A stretch of 35,000 bases of DNA from Prorocentrum cordatum (Eukaryota; Sar; Dinophyceae; Prorocentrales; Prorocentraceae): contig CAUYUJ010016906.1 of NCBI GenBank assembly GCA_963575745.1, forward strand, positions 1 through 35,000, given 5' to 3'. The translations under genes were made by a program, and so were the position numbers. Numbering within the stretch: position 1 is the stretch's first letter; each line of letters starts with the position of its first letter. Below are positions 1 through 8,850 of this stretch, piece by piece. Under the pieces are notes generated by a model. The model did no database searches and had not been told where the DNA came from. It was given only the letters and a program-made list of their open reading frames with translations.

Positions 1-60
1 CTCCTCCTCCTCCTCCTCCTCCTCCTCCTCCTCCTCCTCCTCCTCCTCCTCCTGCATCTC
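1..60. repeat. (CTC)n microsatellite at the window edge
   Basis: An almost pure CTC trinucleotide tract runs from the first base to about position 52 and decays into CTC-rich sequence. It is probably cut by the window boundary. No gene is visible around it. Confidence 0.95.
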
Positions 61-189
61 CTCCTCCCCTGCTCTCCGATCTTGAGAGACAGGGGTTCAT
101 GCAGACGGAGGTCAGCCAGAGCGTTAGATCTCGAAGGATGGTTCCCTCGGGTTTTGGCTACGTAGCTCTTTCTCGTCGGAGCCTGGAGA

Positions 190-310
190 TGGGGTCGTGG
201 TCGTCTTCGTCCTCGTCCTCGTCGTCGTCGTCGTCCTGCTCCTCCTCCTCGTCCTGGTTCTCGTCGTCGTCGTCGTCGTTGTTGTCGTCGTTGTCGTCGT
301 CGTCTGTCGG
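190..310. repeat. (CGT/TCC)n trinucleotide tract
   Basis: This imperfect trinucleotide tract alternates between CGT and TCC units. It creates open frames of poly-Ser, poly-Val and poly-Asp/Glu on different frames and strands. None has unique protein sequence around it, so I read it as a microsatellite rather than coding DNA. Confidence 0.9.
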
Positions 311-519
311 CTCTGGGTTTTCGGATGTGCAGGACGATGTCCCCTGCAGAGCCAGGGGTGCGCTGACCTGGGCTTGCGTGCAGGATCCTTCAGGACCTTG
401 CGGGACCATGCACGGCTCGACGGACCCGGGTTTGCACTGACCCGGGTCAGTGCGTCCCCGAGTCGGCGAGCTTACGACCAGTCGGGGCCGGCCACGAGAG
501 GGGTGATTCTCACGGGGGG

Positions 520-610
520 CGTTGTATCGCGGCCCGGGCCATGGTATCGCCCAGATTTCATGACCTCTTCTTCCAGCACGTCCCCTGGTCCCCCCCTCGT
601 CCGCTCACGT
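520..610 (+). repeat. Dispersed repeat, copy 1 (partner 7945-8040)
   Basis: The stretch around GGGCCATGGTATCGCCCAGA, then TTTCATG, a CTCTTCTT block and a C-run recurs at 7945-8040 with the same order of blocks and moderate divergence. No terminal repeats or coding signal are visible. It is probably an old dispersed element. Confidence 0.5.
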
Positions 611-660
611 GCCTTGGGCCATGCTTCGCGAACCCCCCTCTTGTGAGCGCCCCCAGTCTG

Positions 661-800
661 GGACACCCCCGAGCCAGATGAATCGTCCCGAGCGTCCCAG
701 GACGCTCTTAGAGCGCCCCAGGGTGCTCTGAGACGGCCGCGGCGCCCGAGACATCCCGCAGAACCACCAGATTTTAGAGATCCCCAATGTATCCAGATCC
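661..800 (+). repeat. Dispersed repeat with imperfect palindromes, copy 1 of 3
   Basis: A block with GAGCGTCCCAGGACGCTC (imperfect palindrome), then GGCCGCGGCGCCCGAGACAT and a degenerate CAGATTTTAGAGAT, recurs at about 11945-12070 and 26145-26300. All three are on the plus strand and diverged. The apparent open frames across it on both strands are shadows of this repeat. Confidence 0.6.
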
Positions 801-894
801 GATTTAGTCCCGATGTTGCCTGCGTCTTAGCTCTGGTCGGCCCCGGGCTCCGCGAGCGCCGACCTGCGACAGCCGATGATCCTCAGGATCAGGA

Positions 895-1030
895 GAGGAA
901 CGGTAGCGATACCGCTGCCCTTCCCTCGTTTTCGCTGCTTTCGGCCCCGCGGGAGGCCCTCGTCGCCACGGCTGGGTTTGCCTCGAAATTCTGCGGACCC
1001 TTCTGAGCAGAACTCGGTGTCGTTGTCGCC
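895..1030 (+). repeat. Foldback-like dispersed repeat, family F3, copy 1 of 3
   Basis: The block has GGTAGCGATACCGCTGCC on the left and the core GGAGGCCCTCGTCGCCACGG followed by a TTCG-rich segment. Copies lie at about 2525-2680 and 27405-27565. In those copies the left end (GGTACCCATACCGG) is roughly the inverse of the right end (AGCGGTATCGGTACC), which suggests a small non-autonomous inverted-repeat element. Confidence 0.6.
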
Positions 1031-1254
1031 GCGGACGTGGCCCGTCCAAGGTAAACATCTGCGTGCCCCAATGCGGGCGCTGCCGCTTCTGGACAAAATG
1101 TGCTGTTGGGCATCGTGCTCATCTTTCGTACCCATGGCGTGCGTGCGAATTTGTCGCCCCCGGGCTCCGTGCGCGCCAACTTGCGACAGCGGAGGATCCT
1201 CAGAACGTCTGTTAGTCCAGGCCTCCCAGACGAAATCCGAGCAGGCGGGGTCGA

Positions 1255-1400
1255 AGGATCTCACCGCATCGGCGATGCGGCTCGATGTCGAGCCCGATTT
1301 TCTCCGCCCCGACGTCGCTGATGGTTCGCCGACGTCGCCGATGCATCGCTGATGCATCGGCGATGCATCGGCGGCGATGCATCGGCGATGCAGCACGCAT
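1255..1400 (+). repeat. Dispersed repeat with GATGCATCG minisatellite, copy 1
   Basis: The block begins near GCCGATGCGGCTCGA, continues with GAGCCCGATTTTCTCC, and ends in tandem palindromic GATGCATCGGC units. A copy at about 10925-11050 preserves the same order. The palindromic GATGCATC units are expanded here. Confidence 0.75.
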
Positions 1401-1544
1401 CTCCGAGCTCATCTCCGACCCCAATTCGGATGCCTCCATCGTCGCCCCGCCCTCCATGACCCCGCGCGCGCCGACCTGAGACAGCCGACGAATGACGTGC
1501 GCTCACCCCTCGCGGGGGGCGGGGGAACTGGGTGAAATCCCTCG

Positions 1545-1795
1545 TCGTCGGCCTCCTCCTCCCCCTCCTGCTCGCCCCGCCCCTCCTACTCCTCCTCCTC
1601 TTCCTCCTCCTCCGCCTCCTCCTCCTCCTCCTCCTCCTCCTCTCCTCCTCTCTCCTCCCCTTCTCCTCCTCCTCCTCCTCCTCCTCCTCCTCTTCCTCCT
1701 CCTCCTCCTCCTCCGCCTCCTCCTCCTCCCCTTCCTCATCCTCATCCGCCTCCTCCTCCTCCTCCTCCTCCTCCTCCTCCTCCTCCTCGTGGGGC
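1545..1795. repeat. (CTC)n microsatellite, about 250 bp
   Basis: A long interrupted CTC/CCT tract. It generates poly-Leu, poly-Pro, poly-Ser, poly-Arg and poly-Glu open frames, none supported by non-repetitive sequence. Confidence 0.95.
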
Positions 1796-1894
1796 TCGGC
1801 GGTGCGGACATCCGCGCGTGAGCTGCTCGCCAGCCCAGCGTTCCGCGCCCCAGGCACGGTGGGTTCGCGCCGTGCCGACTCGGCTGCGGCCCCG

Positions 1895-1965
1895 CCGCCC
1901 GCTGTCAAGGGTGAACTCCGCCGGTGGCCCAGAATCGGCCAGTGCACCGTGGGGGCGCGCAGCAA
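1895..1965 (+). repeat. Fragment of dispersed repeat H
   Basis: The segment with GTGAACTCCGCCGGTGGCCC and AGAATCGGCC matches part of the better-preserved copies at 10217-10375 and 31885-32045, which read GTTGAACGCCGCCCGTGGCC. Only about 60 bp is recognisable here. Confidence 0.45.
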
Positions 1966-2524
1966 GAAGTCATCTGCTTTTCGTCAGAGTATCCTGGGTT
2001 TCTTCGCTCCGCGCGCTGCGCGTTGGCTTCCCGCAGCCGTTGAAGAAGCTGGTACGTTAAGGGTGAAACAGGCTTCCCCTCGGGTGCACCCCGCGCGCGG
2101 GTTTTCAGGGTTGGGCTTCTTGCGAGGGTTTCTTGCGGCCGCGCCCGCACTACTACAGAGTTGATTTGCTCCAGGCGTGTTGTTTCGTCGTATCTGCGAG
2201 ATGACGTAAAGTGTCCCGTAGATCAGCGGAGCATTTACGCAGTCATCGTACATTCTTCGACGAAACGAGTTTATGTATTGAAGTACTTATAGTGTAGTCC
2301 ATCATCTACTCGAAGTATGGAACGCCCTGGCGATCGAGCGCTTCTCTCGAAGGACACGCGCTCTCGGGACACCCCACGGGCCCCGAAAAAGGTCAGAAGA
2401 CGATTCAGAGTGAAGAACTCGTCCTGTGGGAAGGCTCCCGGGTCCACGACCCGCTTCCCCCCATGCTAAGAAGGGCCCCGAGAGGGCGACGGCAGCGAAG
2501 CCTTTGGACACATGTTCAGAGGAG
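1966..2524. other. No recognisable feature
   Basis: This mixed-composition interval has short open frames on both strands. None has recognisable motifs, long unique sequence or a convincing splice context. I see no gene here. Confidence 0.4.
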
Positions 2525-2680
2525 GAAGAGGTACCCATACCGGTACCCAAGGGTAGTTTTTCTATTGTCTGCTGGCCTCCACCGAGGCCCTCGTCGCCAC
2601 GGTTGGAGTCGCTTCGAAGTGTTGGTCAGAACTCACCCCGGCAGAGGTCCCAGGAGTAGCGGTATCGGTACCTTGTGGTT
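2525..2680 (+). repeat. Foldback-like dispersed repeat, family F3, copy 2 of 3
   Basis: The left arm GGTACCCATACCGGTACC and right arm AGCGGTATCGGTACC are inverted relative to each other and flank the conserved CGAGGCCCTCGTCGCCACGG core. This is the clearest copy of the family. Its total length, about 155 bp, resembles a miniature inverted-repeat element. Confidence 0.65.
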
Positions 2681-2920
2681 TCCCCACATGTCTTTTCATA
2701 CCCTCTCTGTCTTCTTCTTTTAGTGGCGAGGTTCGGTGGGGAGAGGTGACCTCGTTCCCCTTCTCCTCCGTAGGATGCAACTCTTGGGTGTTTACCAGCA
2801 TCGGCGCTGGTATACCCGTGGTCTAAAGCCAGCCGAATGTGGCAGAATCCCGTTCAATCTGATGCAATCCCGTGCATTTTTTTGAGGCCCGGCAAAATCC
2901 GGGACTTCCTCTGGGTTGAT

Positions 2921-3140
2921 CTGGCTTGATGGCTCCTTAGAAGTATATATGGTTTCGTAGCCTTGAACGTGAGCGGTGTTATCTTCCTCCCCAGGGTAAC
3001 ACTCGTTACCCGGACCCCCCCCCGGGGGTTAATTTGGCTTCATGGCTCTTTATTATGGTTCCGTAGCCTTGAACGTGAGCGTTGTTATCTTCCTCCCCAG
3101 GGTAACCCTCGTTACCCGGACCCCCCCCCCGGGGGTAACG
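2921..3140 (+). repeat. 106-bp tandem duplication with internal hairpin
   Basis: Two copies of a 106-bp unit share CCTTGAACGTGAGC (2961 and 3067). Each ends with a hairpin, GGGTAAC-loop-GTTACCC, at 2994-3011 and 3100-3117, followed by a C-run/G-run. The block TCCTCCCCAG just before each hairpin resembles a 3' splice site, but no exon is visible next to it. Confidence 0.85.
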
Positions 3141-3344
3141 CTAACGATCGTACTGGAGGGGACGGCCTGGACCTTCTACCTGCTGTGGTGCACAGGCGAT
3201 TGCTGCGCCGGTGGAGCGGACGCACCCTGGCCGATGCATGCCGCGGCCGCCGTTGCAGTTACCTTGCCGCCCGAACCCCCAGAGGTCACGACCGCTGCCC
3301 AGGAGAAAACAAGAATGGTTACAGCCTTCGAGGAAGAAACCACT

Positions 3345-3485
3345 GTGTAAACATCAATGTTTGGCGCTCAGCGCGGAGTTCTTGGATCCGCGCTGGGGGG
3401 GCGGCGCTGGAGGCGCCGCCGGGGGGGGGGGCCTGAGCGGATCCAAGGAATCCGCGCAGAGCGCCAAAACTTTCTGTTTATGCCG
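3345..3485 (+). repeat. Foldback element, family F2, copy 1
   Basis: The left arm begins TTGGCGCTC (3361) and continues to a TTCTTGGATCCGC block. The right arm carries GGATCCAAGGAATCCGCGC and ends GAGCGCCAA (about 3434-3468), so the two pair as a long imperfect hairpin around a GGCGCC-rich loop. Copies lie at 4857-5049 and 11600-11750, with a related element at 22700-22785. The element ends about 8 bp before the TIR-A unit at 3493. Confidence 0.8.
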
Positions 3486-3492
3486 CTTTGTG

Positions 3493-3653
3493 TCAAGGCG
3501 GGCATGTCCCTCTACAGGAGGAAAATTCAAACACAGTCAGAAAATAGTCGGGGGAGGATGTTTCGACTAATCTCGACCAGTTTTGAATATTTGTTTGGTG
3601 TATTTCTCATTTTTCGTCCAAGATCCGCCTGTCGGGAGACATGCCCGACCGAA
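3493..3653 (+). mobile_element. Compact TIR-A element (about 161 bp)
   Basis: The left end reads GCGGGCATGTCCCTCTACAG and the right end reads GGGAGACATGCCCGAC, inverse of each other. Between them lie TTCAAACACAGTC, a GTCGGGGGAGGAT-type core and ATTTTTCGTCCAAGATC. The same order of blocks occurs at 27188-27343. The 8 bp on each side (GCTTTGTG at 3485-3492, GCTTTCTC at 3654-3661) match at 6 of 8 positions, consistent with a decayed target-site duplication. There is no coding capacity, so it would be non-autonomous. Confidence 0.8.
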
Positions 3654-3792
3654 GCTTTCTCTTCTTCGAAACCAGTCTTGCGCAGACCTCCCCAGTGGGC
3701 TCATAGCCATCCCCCCCCTGGGCGGCGCCCTCGCGAGCCAGGGGCCCCTGGAGGACGTCCTGGTCTTGGAGGCCCCCGCGCTCCACGCCTGG

Positions 3793-4030
3793 GAGCCCGG
3801 AGGAGGAAGAGGCGGAGGAGAAGGAGGAGGAGAAGGAGGAGGAGAAGGAGGAGGAGAAGGAGGACGAGGCGGACGAGGAGGAGGAGGAAGACGAGGAGGA
3901 CGAGGAGGACGAGGAGAGGAGGACGAGGAGGAGGACGAGGAGGACGAGGAGGAGGAGGACAAGGAGGAGGAGGAGGCGGAGGAGGAGGAGGTGGAGGAGG
4001 ATTGTGCGGGGCATGAGGAGGAGCAGCAGC
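3793..4030. repeat. (GGA/GAC)n purine tract
   Basis: About 240 bp of GGA, GAA and GAC units. The 308-codon plus-strand frame across it is Gly/Glu/Asp-rich and then runs into two more minisatellites, so I do not call a gene. Confidence 0.95.
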
Positions 4031-4159
4031 AGAAGATCTCTTTGAGCTGGGCAGTGTCACCCCTCCCTCGTCGTTCTTCCCCAATCAGTGCTTGCACTGT
4101 AGGGGTCCTAGCGGAAGTTGAAGGACTTGGCGAAAGTTCCTGCCGATTTTGGTGGCAGG

Positions 4160-4265
4160 CTGGGTTCCCGGGTTTCCGGGTTCCCGGTTCCGGGTTCCAG
4201 GGTTCCCGGTTCCAGGTTCCAGGCCGATTTCGGAGGACGGCGAGGATCCCGGGTTCCCGGGTTTG
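4160..4265 (+). repeat. GGTTCCCG/GGTTCCAG minisatellite
   Basis: Short tandem units of 6 to 9 bp built on GGGTTCC run for about 100 bp. They resemble neither the plant-type TTTAGGG telomere repeat nor a coding repeat. Confidence 0.85.
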
Positions 4266-4284
4266 GGGTCGATCTTCTTATCGA

Positions 4285-4510
4285 TTGGTCTCACCATCGA
4301 TTTCATTACCGATTTCTCGATCGATCTCACCATCGATCTCACAATCGATCTCATTATCAATCTCACAAGCGATCTCGCGATCGCTCTCACGATCGACATC
4401 ATTGAATGGATTCCATTCTCGGTCTCACGATCGATTTTACAATCGTCCTCACTATCGATTACACTATCGATCTCATCATCGATCTCACAATCGATCTCAA
4501 GATCCATAGT
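4285..4510 (+). repeat. 12-bp minisatellite (ATCGATCTCACN)
   Basis: Tandem 12-bp units based on ATCGATCTCAC, with CGATCG and ATCGAT palindromes, run for about 220 bp. Because 12 is a multiple of 3 all frames stay open, giving Ser-Ile-Ser-x or Arg-Ser-His repeats. This explains the apparent long frames on both strands. Confidence 0.9.
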
Positions 4511-4612
4511 ATCAATTTTCAAATCATCCACTGATTGGGGTTGTCTCAGGTGTAAGTTGTTTATTTGCAGTCCCGTGTGCCCCGCATGCTGGACTATCAC
4601 GGCTTGTGATTT

Positions 4613-4802
4613 CAGGCGATCGCAAGCATGGATCAAGGGGCGTGGATTAGCGACGGGTCCCGTTTCAATGGGAGATAGCGGAGTTCCACCGACGAACAAG
4701 GCAGCACTTGCCGCATTTTTTGGATGGCAACTCCCCCGATCCGTGGATTTGGCGACCGCGCGCCAAACCCATGGATCGTTAATCCATGTTTGCACGTCCC
4801 CG
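4613..4802 (+). repeat. 190-bp dispersed repeat I, copy 1 (partner 34577-34766)
   Basis: From CAGGCGATCGCAAGCATGGA to TAATCCATGTTTG this block matches 34577-34766 closely along its whole length (by eye clearly over 80%). It contains several CATGGAT/ATCCATG motifs that can pair. No target duplication or coding frame could be defined. Confidence 0.85.
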
Positions 4803-4856
4803 ATGATTCTGATTCTGGGTGAGGTCGTGGGGAACGAGGCGGGGGTGGAATGTCAG

Positions 4857-5049
4857 GGGAACGAACAATGACATAAACATAAAAACTCGGAGGTCCGCGC
4901 GGCGTTCTCGGATCGGCAGTGGGACGCCCTGGCGGCGCCCCCGGCGCCGCCCCTGGCGCGTTGGGAGCGCCAGGGAGGGGGTCCAGCGCGGATCCAAGAA
5001 ATCCGCGCGGAACTCCGAGTGTTTATGTTTATGTCATTGTTCGTTCTCC
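4857..5049 (+). repeat. Foldback element, family F2, near-perfect arms
   Basis: The left arm starts GAACGAACAATGACATAAAC (4859) and the right arm ends with its inverse, GTTTATGTCATTGTTCGTTC. About 36 of 38 outer positions pair. Pairing continues inward through CCGCGCGG and GGATC to a GGCGCC-rich loop. The near-perfect arms suggest recent insertion or conversion. The F2 core TCCAAGAAATCCGCGCGG is shared with the other copies. A TIR-A end starts at 5056. Confidence 0.9.
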
Positions 5050-5055
5050 TAAATT

Positions 5056-5165
5056 TAAGTCGGGCCTGCCCCCTTACAGGAGGAATAGTCAGCAATAGTA
5101 CAGAAATAGTATGGGGACGTTTTTTTCCCAACCCTCCTGCGTTGGGTACTCGTTTTGAATAGAGC
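5056..5165 (+). mobile_element. TIR-A left half
   Basis: The sequence begins TTAAGTCGGGCCTGCCCCCT and continues with ACAGGAGGAATAGTC and AGTATGGGGACG, the TIR-A left end and core. It then changes to a hairpin (CCCAAC-loop-GTTGGG, about 5129-5148) and a pyrimidine-rich stretch before the 101-bp satellite. No matching right end lies close by. The next right end is at 9795-9827, whose flank matches this one at 5 of 8 positions, which is not decisive. Confidence 0.7.
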
Positions 5166-5249
5166 ACTGCGGTCTCCACCTTCCTTCCTTCCCGCCTCCT
5201 CCTCCCGCCTCCCCTCTCTTCGCTCCTCCTCTTCTCGCTTGCTTTTTAC

Positions 5250-6660
5250 CATCCCTGGGGGGCGGCGATCTGCGAGACTGTCGTCACTTTCGAGGGCTGC
5301 TGGGGTGGCCAGCGGAGTGACGCCCCACGGGGACTCAGATTAGACCTCGCCATCCCTGGGGGGCTGCGATCTGTGAAACTGTTGCCACTTTCGAGGACTG
5401 CTGGGGTGGCCAGCGGAGTGGCGCCCTACGGGGACTCAGATTATACCTCGCCATCTTTGGGGGGCTGCGATCTGCGAAACTGTCGCCGTTTTCGAGGGCT
5501 GCTGGGGTGGCCAGCGGAGTGACGCCCTACGGGGACTCAGATTAGACCTCGCCATCCCTGGGGGGCTGCGATCTGCGAAACTGTCGCCACTTTCGAGGGC
5601 TGCTGGGGTGGCCAGCGGAGTGGCGCCCCACGGGGACTCAGATTAGACCTCGCCATCTCTGGGGGGCTGCGATCTGCGAAACTGTCGCCACTTTCGAGGG
5701 CTGCTGGGGTGGCCAGCGGAGTGACGCCCTACGGGGACTCAGATTAGACCTCGCCATCCCTGGGGGGCTGCGATCTGCGAAACTATCGCCACTTTCGAGG
5801 CCTGCTGGGGGGCCCAGCGGAGTGACGCCCTACGGGGATTCAGATTAGACCTCGCCATCCCTGGGGGGCTGCGATCTGTGAAACGCCACTTTCTGCTGAA
5901 ACGGGGATTCAGATTAGACCTCGCCATCCCTGGGGGGCTGCGATCTGTGAAACTGTCGCCACTTTCGAGGCTGCTGGGGGGCCCAGCGGAGTGACGCCCT
6001 ACGGGGATTCAGATTAGACCTCGCCATCCCTGGGGGGCTGCGATCTGTGAAACTGTCGCCACTTTCGAGGGCTGCTGGGGGGCCCAGCGGAGTGACGCCC
6101 TACGGGGATTCAGATTAGACCTCGCCATCCCTGGGGGGCTGCGATCTGTGAAACTGTCGCCACTTTCGAGGGCTGCTGGGGGGCCCAGTGGAGTGACGCC
6201 CTACGGTGATTCATATTATACCTCGCCATTCCTGGGGGGCTGCGATTTGTGAAACTGTCGCCACTTTCGAGGGCTGCTGGGGGGCCCAGCGGAGTGACGC
6301 CCTACGGGGATTCAGATTAGACCTCGCCATCCCTGGGGGGCTGCGATCTGTGAAACTGTCGCCACTTTCGAAGGGTGCGTGGGGGGCCCAGCGGAGCGAC
6401 GCCCCACGGGGACTTATATTAGACCTCGCCATCCCTGGGGGGCTGCGATCTGCGAAACTGTCGCCACTTTCGAAGGCTGCTTGGGGGGCCAGCGGAGTGA
6501 CGTCCTACGGGGACTCAGGCTAGACCTCGCCAGCGCTGGGGGGCCACGATCTGTGAAACTGTCGCCACTTTCGAGGGCTGCTGTGGGGCCCACGAAACTG
6601 TCGCCACTTTCGATACCTGTTGCGGGGTCCAGCATAGTGACGTCCTACGCGGACGCAGAT
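5250..6660 (+). repeat. 101-bp satellite array, about 14 units
   Basis: Units starting at the ATCCCTGGGG motif lie at 5251, 5352, 5453, 5554, 5655, 5756, 5857, 5926, 6026, 6127, 6228, 6329, 6431 and 6532. Each holds a CTGCGATCTG block, AAACTGTCGCCACTTTCGAG and a GGGGACTCAGATTAGACCTC block. The unit at 5857 has an internal deletion. The first and second halves differ (GGGGTGGCC versus GGGGGGCCC). A period of 101 is not a multiple of 3, so open frames inside it are not proteins. Confidence 0.97.
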
Positions 6661-6774
6661 TGGACCCGTCATTCTACTTCGATTATCCCGCATCCGCGAT
6701 CGAGTGTATGTGTGCGAGGAACTAGACATGGAGTGGTCTGGCACTGACTGACGTCAAATCGTTGTGTGCCAGTG

Positions 6775-7040
6775 TCTCCTGGGGTGATGCAGCTCGTCGG
6801 CGCTGCGACTCGAGCTGGCGGTCGTCCTTCGGACCCGCAGAAACATCTGCTGAGCTCGATGAGCTAGGGGAACTACAGGAAAGAAGTGCAGGAAACGGAG
6901 GCCGGTCATGCACTCGCCGATACCTCGTTGCTCTGTCATCGTCTTTGCTGTTGCATGATCCTTATCTGGCCTGCCGGCGCCGCGGCTCGAGCTGGCGGTC
7001 GCCCTTCGGGCCCGCGGGAACATCTTCTGAGACAAGTGGA
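6775..7040 (+). repeat. Locally duplicated 60-bp segment
   Basis: A block with CTCGAGCTGGCGGTCG, CCTTCGG and AACATCT-CTGAG occurs at about 6795-6860 and again at about 6975-7035, about 180 bp apart. A shorter GAGCTGGCGG echo is at 8828. It remains open in one plus and two minus frames, so it could be coding, but nothing recognisable is encoded. Confidence 0.55.
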
Positions 7041-7088
7041 CGCCGCCGCCTTACTTGCAGGCAGCGCATTGCATTCCCGGACAGCAGC

Positions 7089-7503
7089 ATGGCAGACCGC
7101 AGTGAGATCCTCAGTCGCGCGGTGTTGCCAAGCCTGGCGGAGACGCGCGTGATCGACCTGAAGTCCCAATCGCGCGTGCACTGTACCTGCGTGGCGTTCA
7201 GGCACGCGCGTGATGCTGCTCGCTCCGCGTTCAACCAGTACGTCGCCAGTGCAACTTTGGACGATGGACAACCGATTGATGATGCGCGACCCCGGCCTTG
7301 AGTTTCTTTCCCGCGGGCCGCCCGCAGACCTGGCGGCGCGCCTGCGAGCGTTCAGCTCCCGCGCTGAAATGTGCGGGAAGGAGGCGGAGAAGCTAGCGGG
7401 CGAGCTACGCCTCGCTCGTTCCTTGCACTCTAAACAAGTTTTATCATGTGGAACTCTGCGACGACATGGCGCAGGCAGCGCTGCGGGTTTAGCTCGCACT
7501 TGA
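7089..7503 (+). CDS. Weak coding candidate, unknown protein, possibly frameshifted or spliced
   Basis: An ATG at 7089 opens a 71-codon frame ending at the TGA near 7301. It begins MADRSEILSRAV and is Ala/Arg/Leu/Ser-rich with GC-rich third positions. An overlapping frame continues from about 7262 to 7503 with a charged, helix-like run (DLAARLRAFSSRAEM, then KEAEKLAGELRLAR). Together they look more protein-like than the surrounding repeats, and could be one gene broken by a frameshift or by an intron. I recognise no domain. A long minus-strand frame also covers the interval, so the strand is not certain. Confidence 0.25.
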
Positions 7504-7944
7504 AAAACGCGGCAGTCTTCTGTCTCCTCCCGCCACTTTCATCGTCGTCCTATTCCCCGCCTCACCTTCTCCACGCATGCTGCTGCTTCCGCGATGGCCT
7601 TTCGCCCCCCCCGCCCTCCATTCCATCCCTCTCCTACCCCTCGTCCCCGTACCCGTTCTTCTTCGATCCTGGGGCCTCAATCCTCGTTTTTTCGATCGTC
7701 GTCCTGTGAATCGTGCAACGCACGCGCGTCCCATGTAGCTTGCACAGCAAATCGCCGCGTCTACACGGTCGTTGTTCCTGCTAATGTTGGCGTACTCCTC
7801 TTGCCATTTGATGCACGTGGGTCGGGTACGTCGCAGTGCATTCTTTAACACAAAAAAACGACCCGTTTTGGTATGTTTTGACTACTTTTTATTTTTCGTC
7901 AAAAGAGGAGGGTGATGATTAGGGGGTGATGACTAGGGGGGGTG
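7504..7944. other. No clear feature; possible TIR-A core remnant
   Basis: The interval is pyrimidine-rich at first and AT-richer at 7840-7900. The stretch TTTTTATTTTTCGTCAAAAG (about 7884-7903) resembles the right-hand core of TIR-A, but no terminal repeat follows. No gene is visible. Confidence 0.35.
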
Positions 7945-8040
7945 GACATCATGGCGTGGGCCATGATATTTCCCCAGATTTCATGGCGCCTCTTCTTATT
8001 TCATTGCGTCCCTGCCCCCCCCCGTTGGGCCGCGCACATG
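7945..8040 (+). repeat. Dispersed repeat, copy 2 (partner 520-610)
   Basis: The GGGCCATGATATTTCCCCAG and TTTCATGGCGCCTCTTCTT blocks match 520-610 in order and spacing, with substitutions. Confidence 0.5.
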
Positions 8041-8440
8041 CCGACGGTCATGATTCATGGGCTTACGCCGCACCGCCGACCCCTTGGGACTCCTGGGAAG
8101 GCCTTAGGGGGTTCCTTGCAGCACCAACATTCTGTCTCTGGCTATCTCCTGCGTGGTCTTACTCGTGCATTGTGTCGCAGCCGTCACCGTCGACATAGTG
8201 AGGACTTCCATCGCCACCAGACTGCTGGCACACGGAGCGCGCCCAGAGGGATCGCGATCCTCTTCCTCCAGCCACGCGACAAGAAACCCAACGCTTTGCA
8301 GTCTGAGGAACTCTGTTGCTGCGAGTATCGTGTTCGGTGGAGCCCCCATGTCGCCGCGACAAACCGCCGCCGGCCGCTGCGGCGTCGCACCAGGCCCACC
8401 CTCAGCAGCCGCCGAACCAGGCCGTCGCGGGAATCTTCAT
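8041..8440. other. No recognisable feature
   Basis: This GC-rich mixed sequence has overlapping short frames on both strands and no motif or repeat that I can identify. Confidence 0.35.
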
Positions 8441-8454
8441 ATGTTACGTGTATA

Positions 8455-8550
8455 CATTCAATGGTAGTATATATATACATATACATATATACATATATAA
8501 ATGTATATACATATACACATCCAATCATATAGTATTCACACACGCGTACA
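8455..8550. repeat. (ACATAT)n AT-rich microsatellite
   Basis: A TATATACATATACATATATA-type tract about 60 bp long is followed by degenerate CACA-rich sequence. It is one of the few AT-rich islands in the window. Confidence 0.85.
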
Positions 8551-8850
8551 TAACATGGGCAGGCATGCGTGCACAGAGGTGGCACTGCGCGGTGCCACTC
8601 GACAGCGTGTTTTTTGGTTCAAGAATTGGCTCGCGGTGTGTTCATTCGGCGCCAGGTAGGCCCATTCCTTCCCAAGGGGGGAAGTGGTGAGGAAGGAGGA
8701 CGCATCCTCGGTGCGTAGTGAGGCCGCCCATCCTTTTTGCTTATTCCGTAGCCAGTTTCGGCTCTTGTGCGCGCGCGCCCAGGGCCCCCGCACCACGCGC
8801 AGATTTCTGTTGAACGGTCTCTGTTCGAGCTGGCGGCTCCGTCGCCCTCT

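Larger units (their letters stand above)
840..1495 (+). repeat. Short direct repeat, three local copies
   Basis: A roughly 45-bp motif beginning CCCCGGGCTCCG and continuing with a GCGACAGC block and GATCCTCAG occurs at about 840-890 and 1157-1205. A shorter form lies at about 1460-1495. The intervening DNA holds other dispersed repeats. Frames through it look similar on the minus strand only because the DNA is repeated. Confidence 0.6.

Noticed and set aside
4160-4265. GGGTTCC repeats as possible telomeric sequence
   Set aside because: The units are irregular and do not match known telomere repeats; they sit amid other minisatellites.
3583-4509. 308-codon plus-strand open frame
   Set aside because: It runs through a TIR-A right end, a GGA tract, a GGTTCC minisatellite and a 12-bp minisatellite. 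It is open because of repeat composition and has no unique protein motif.
7800-7905. Full TIR-A copy around GGGTCGGGTACGTCGC and TATTTTTCGTC
   Set aside because: Neither terminal repeat is convincing; only a short core-like match remains.
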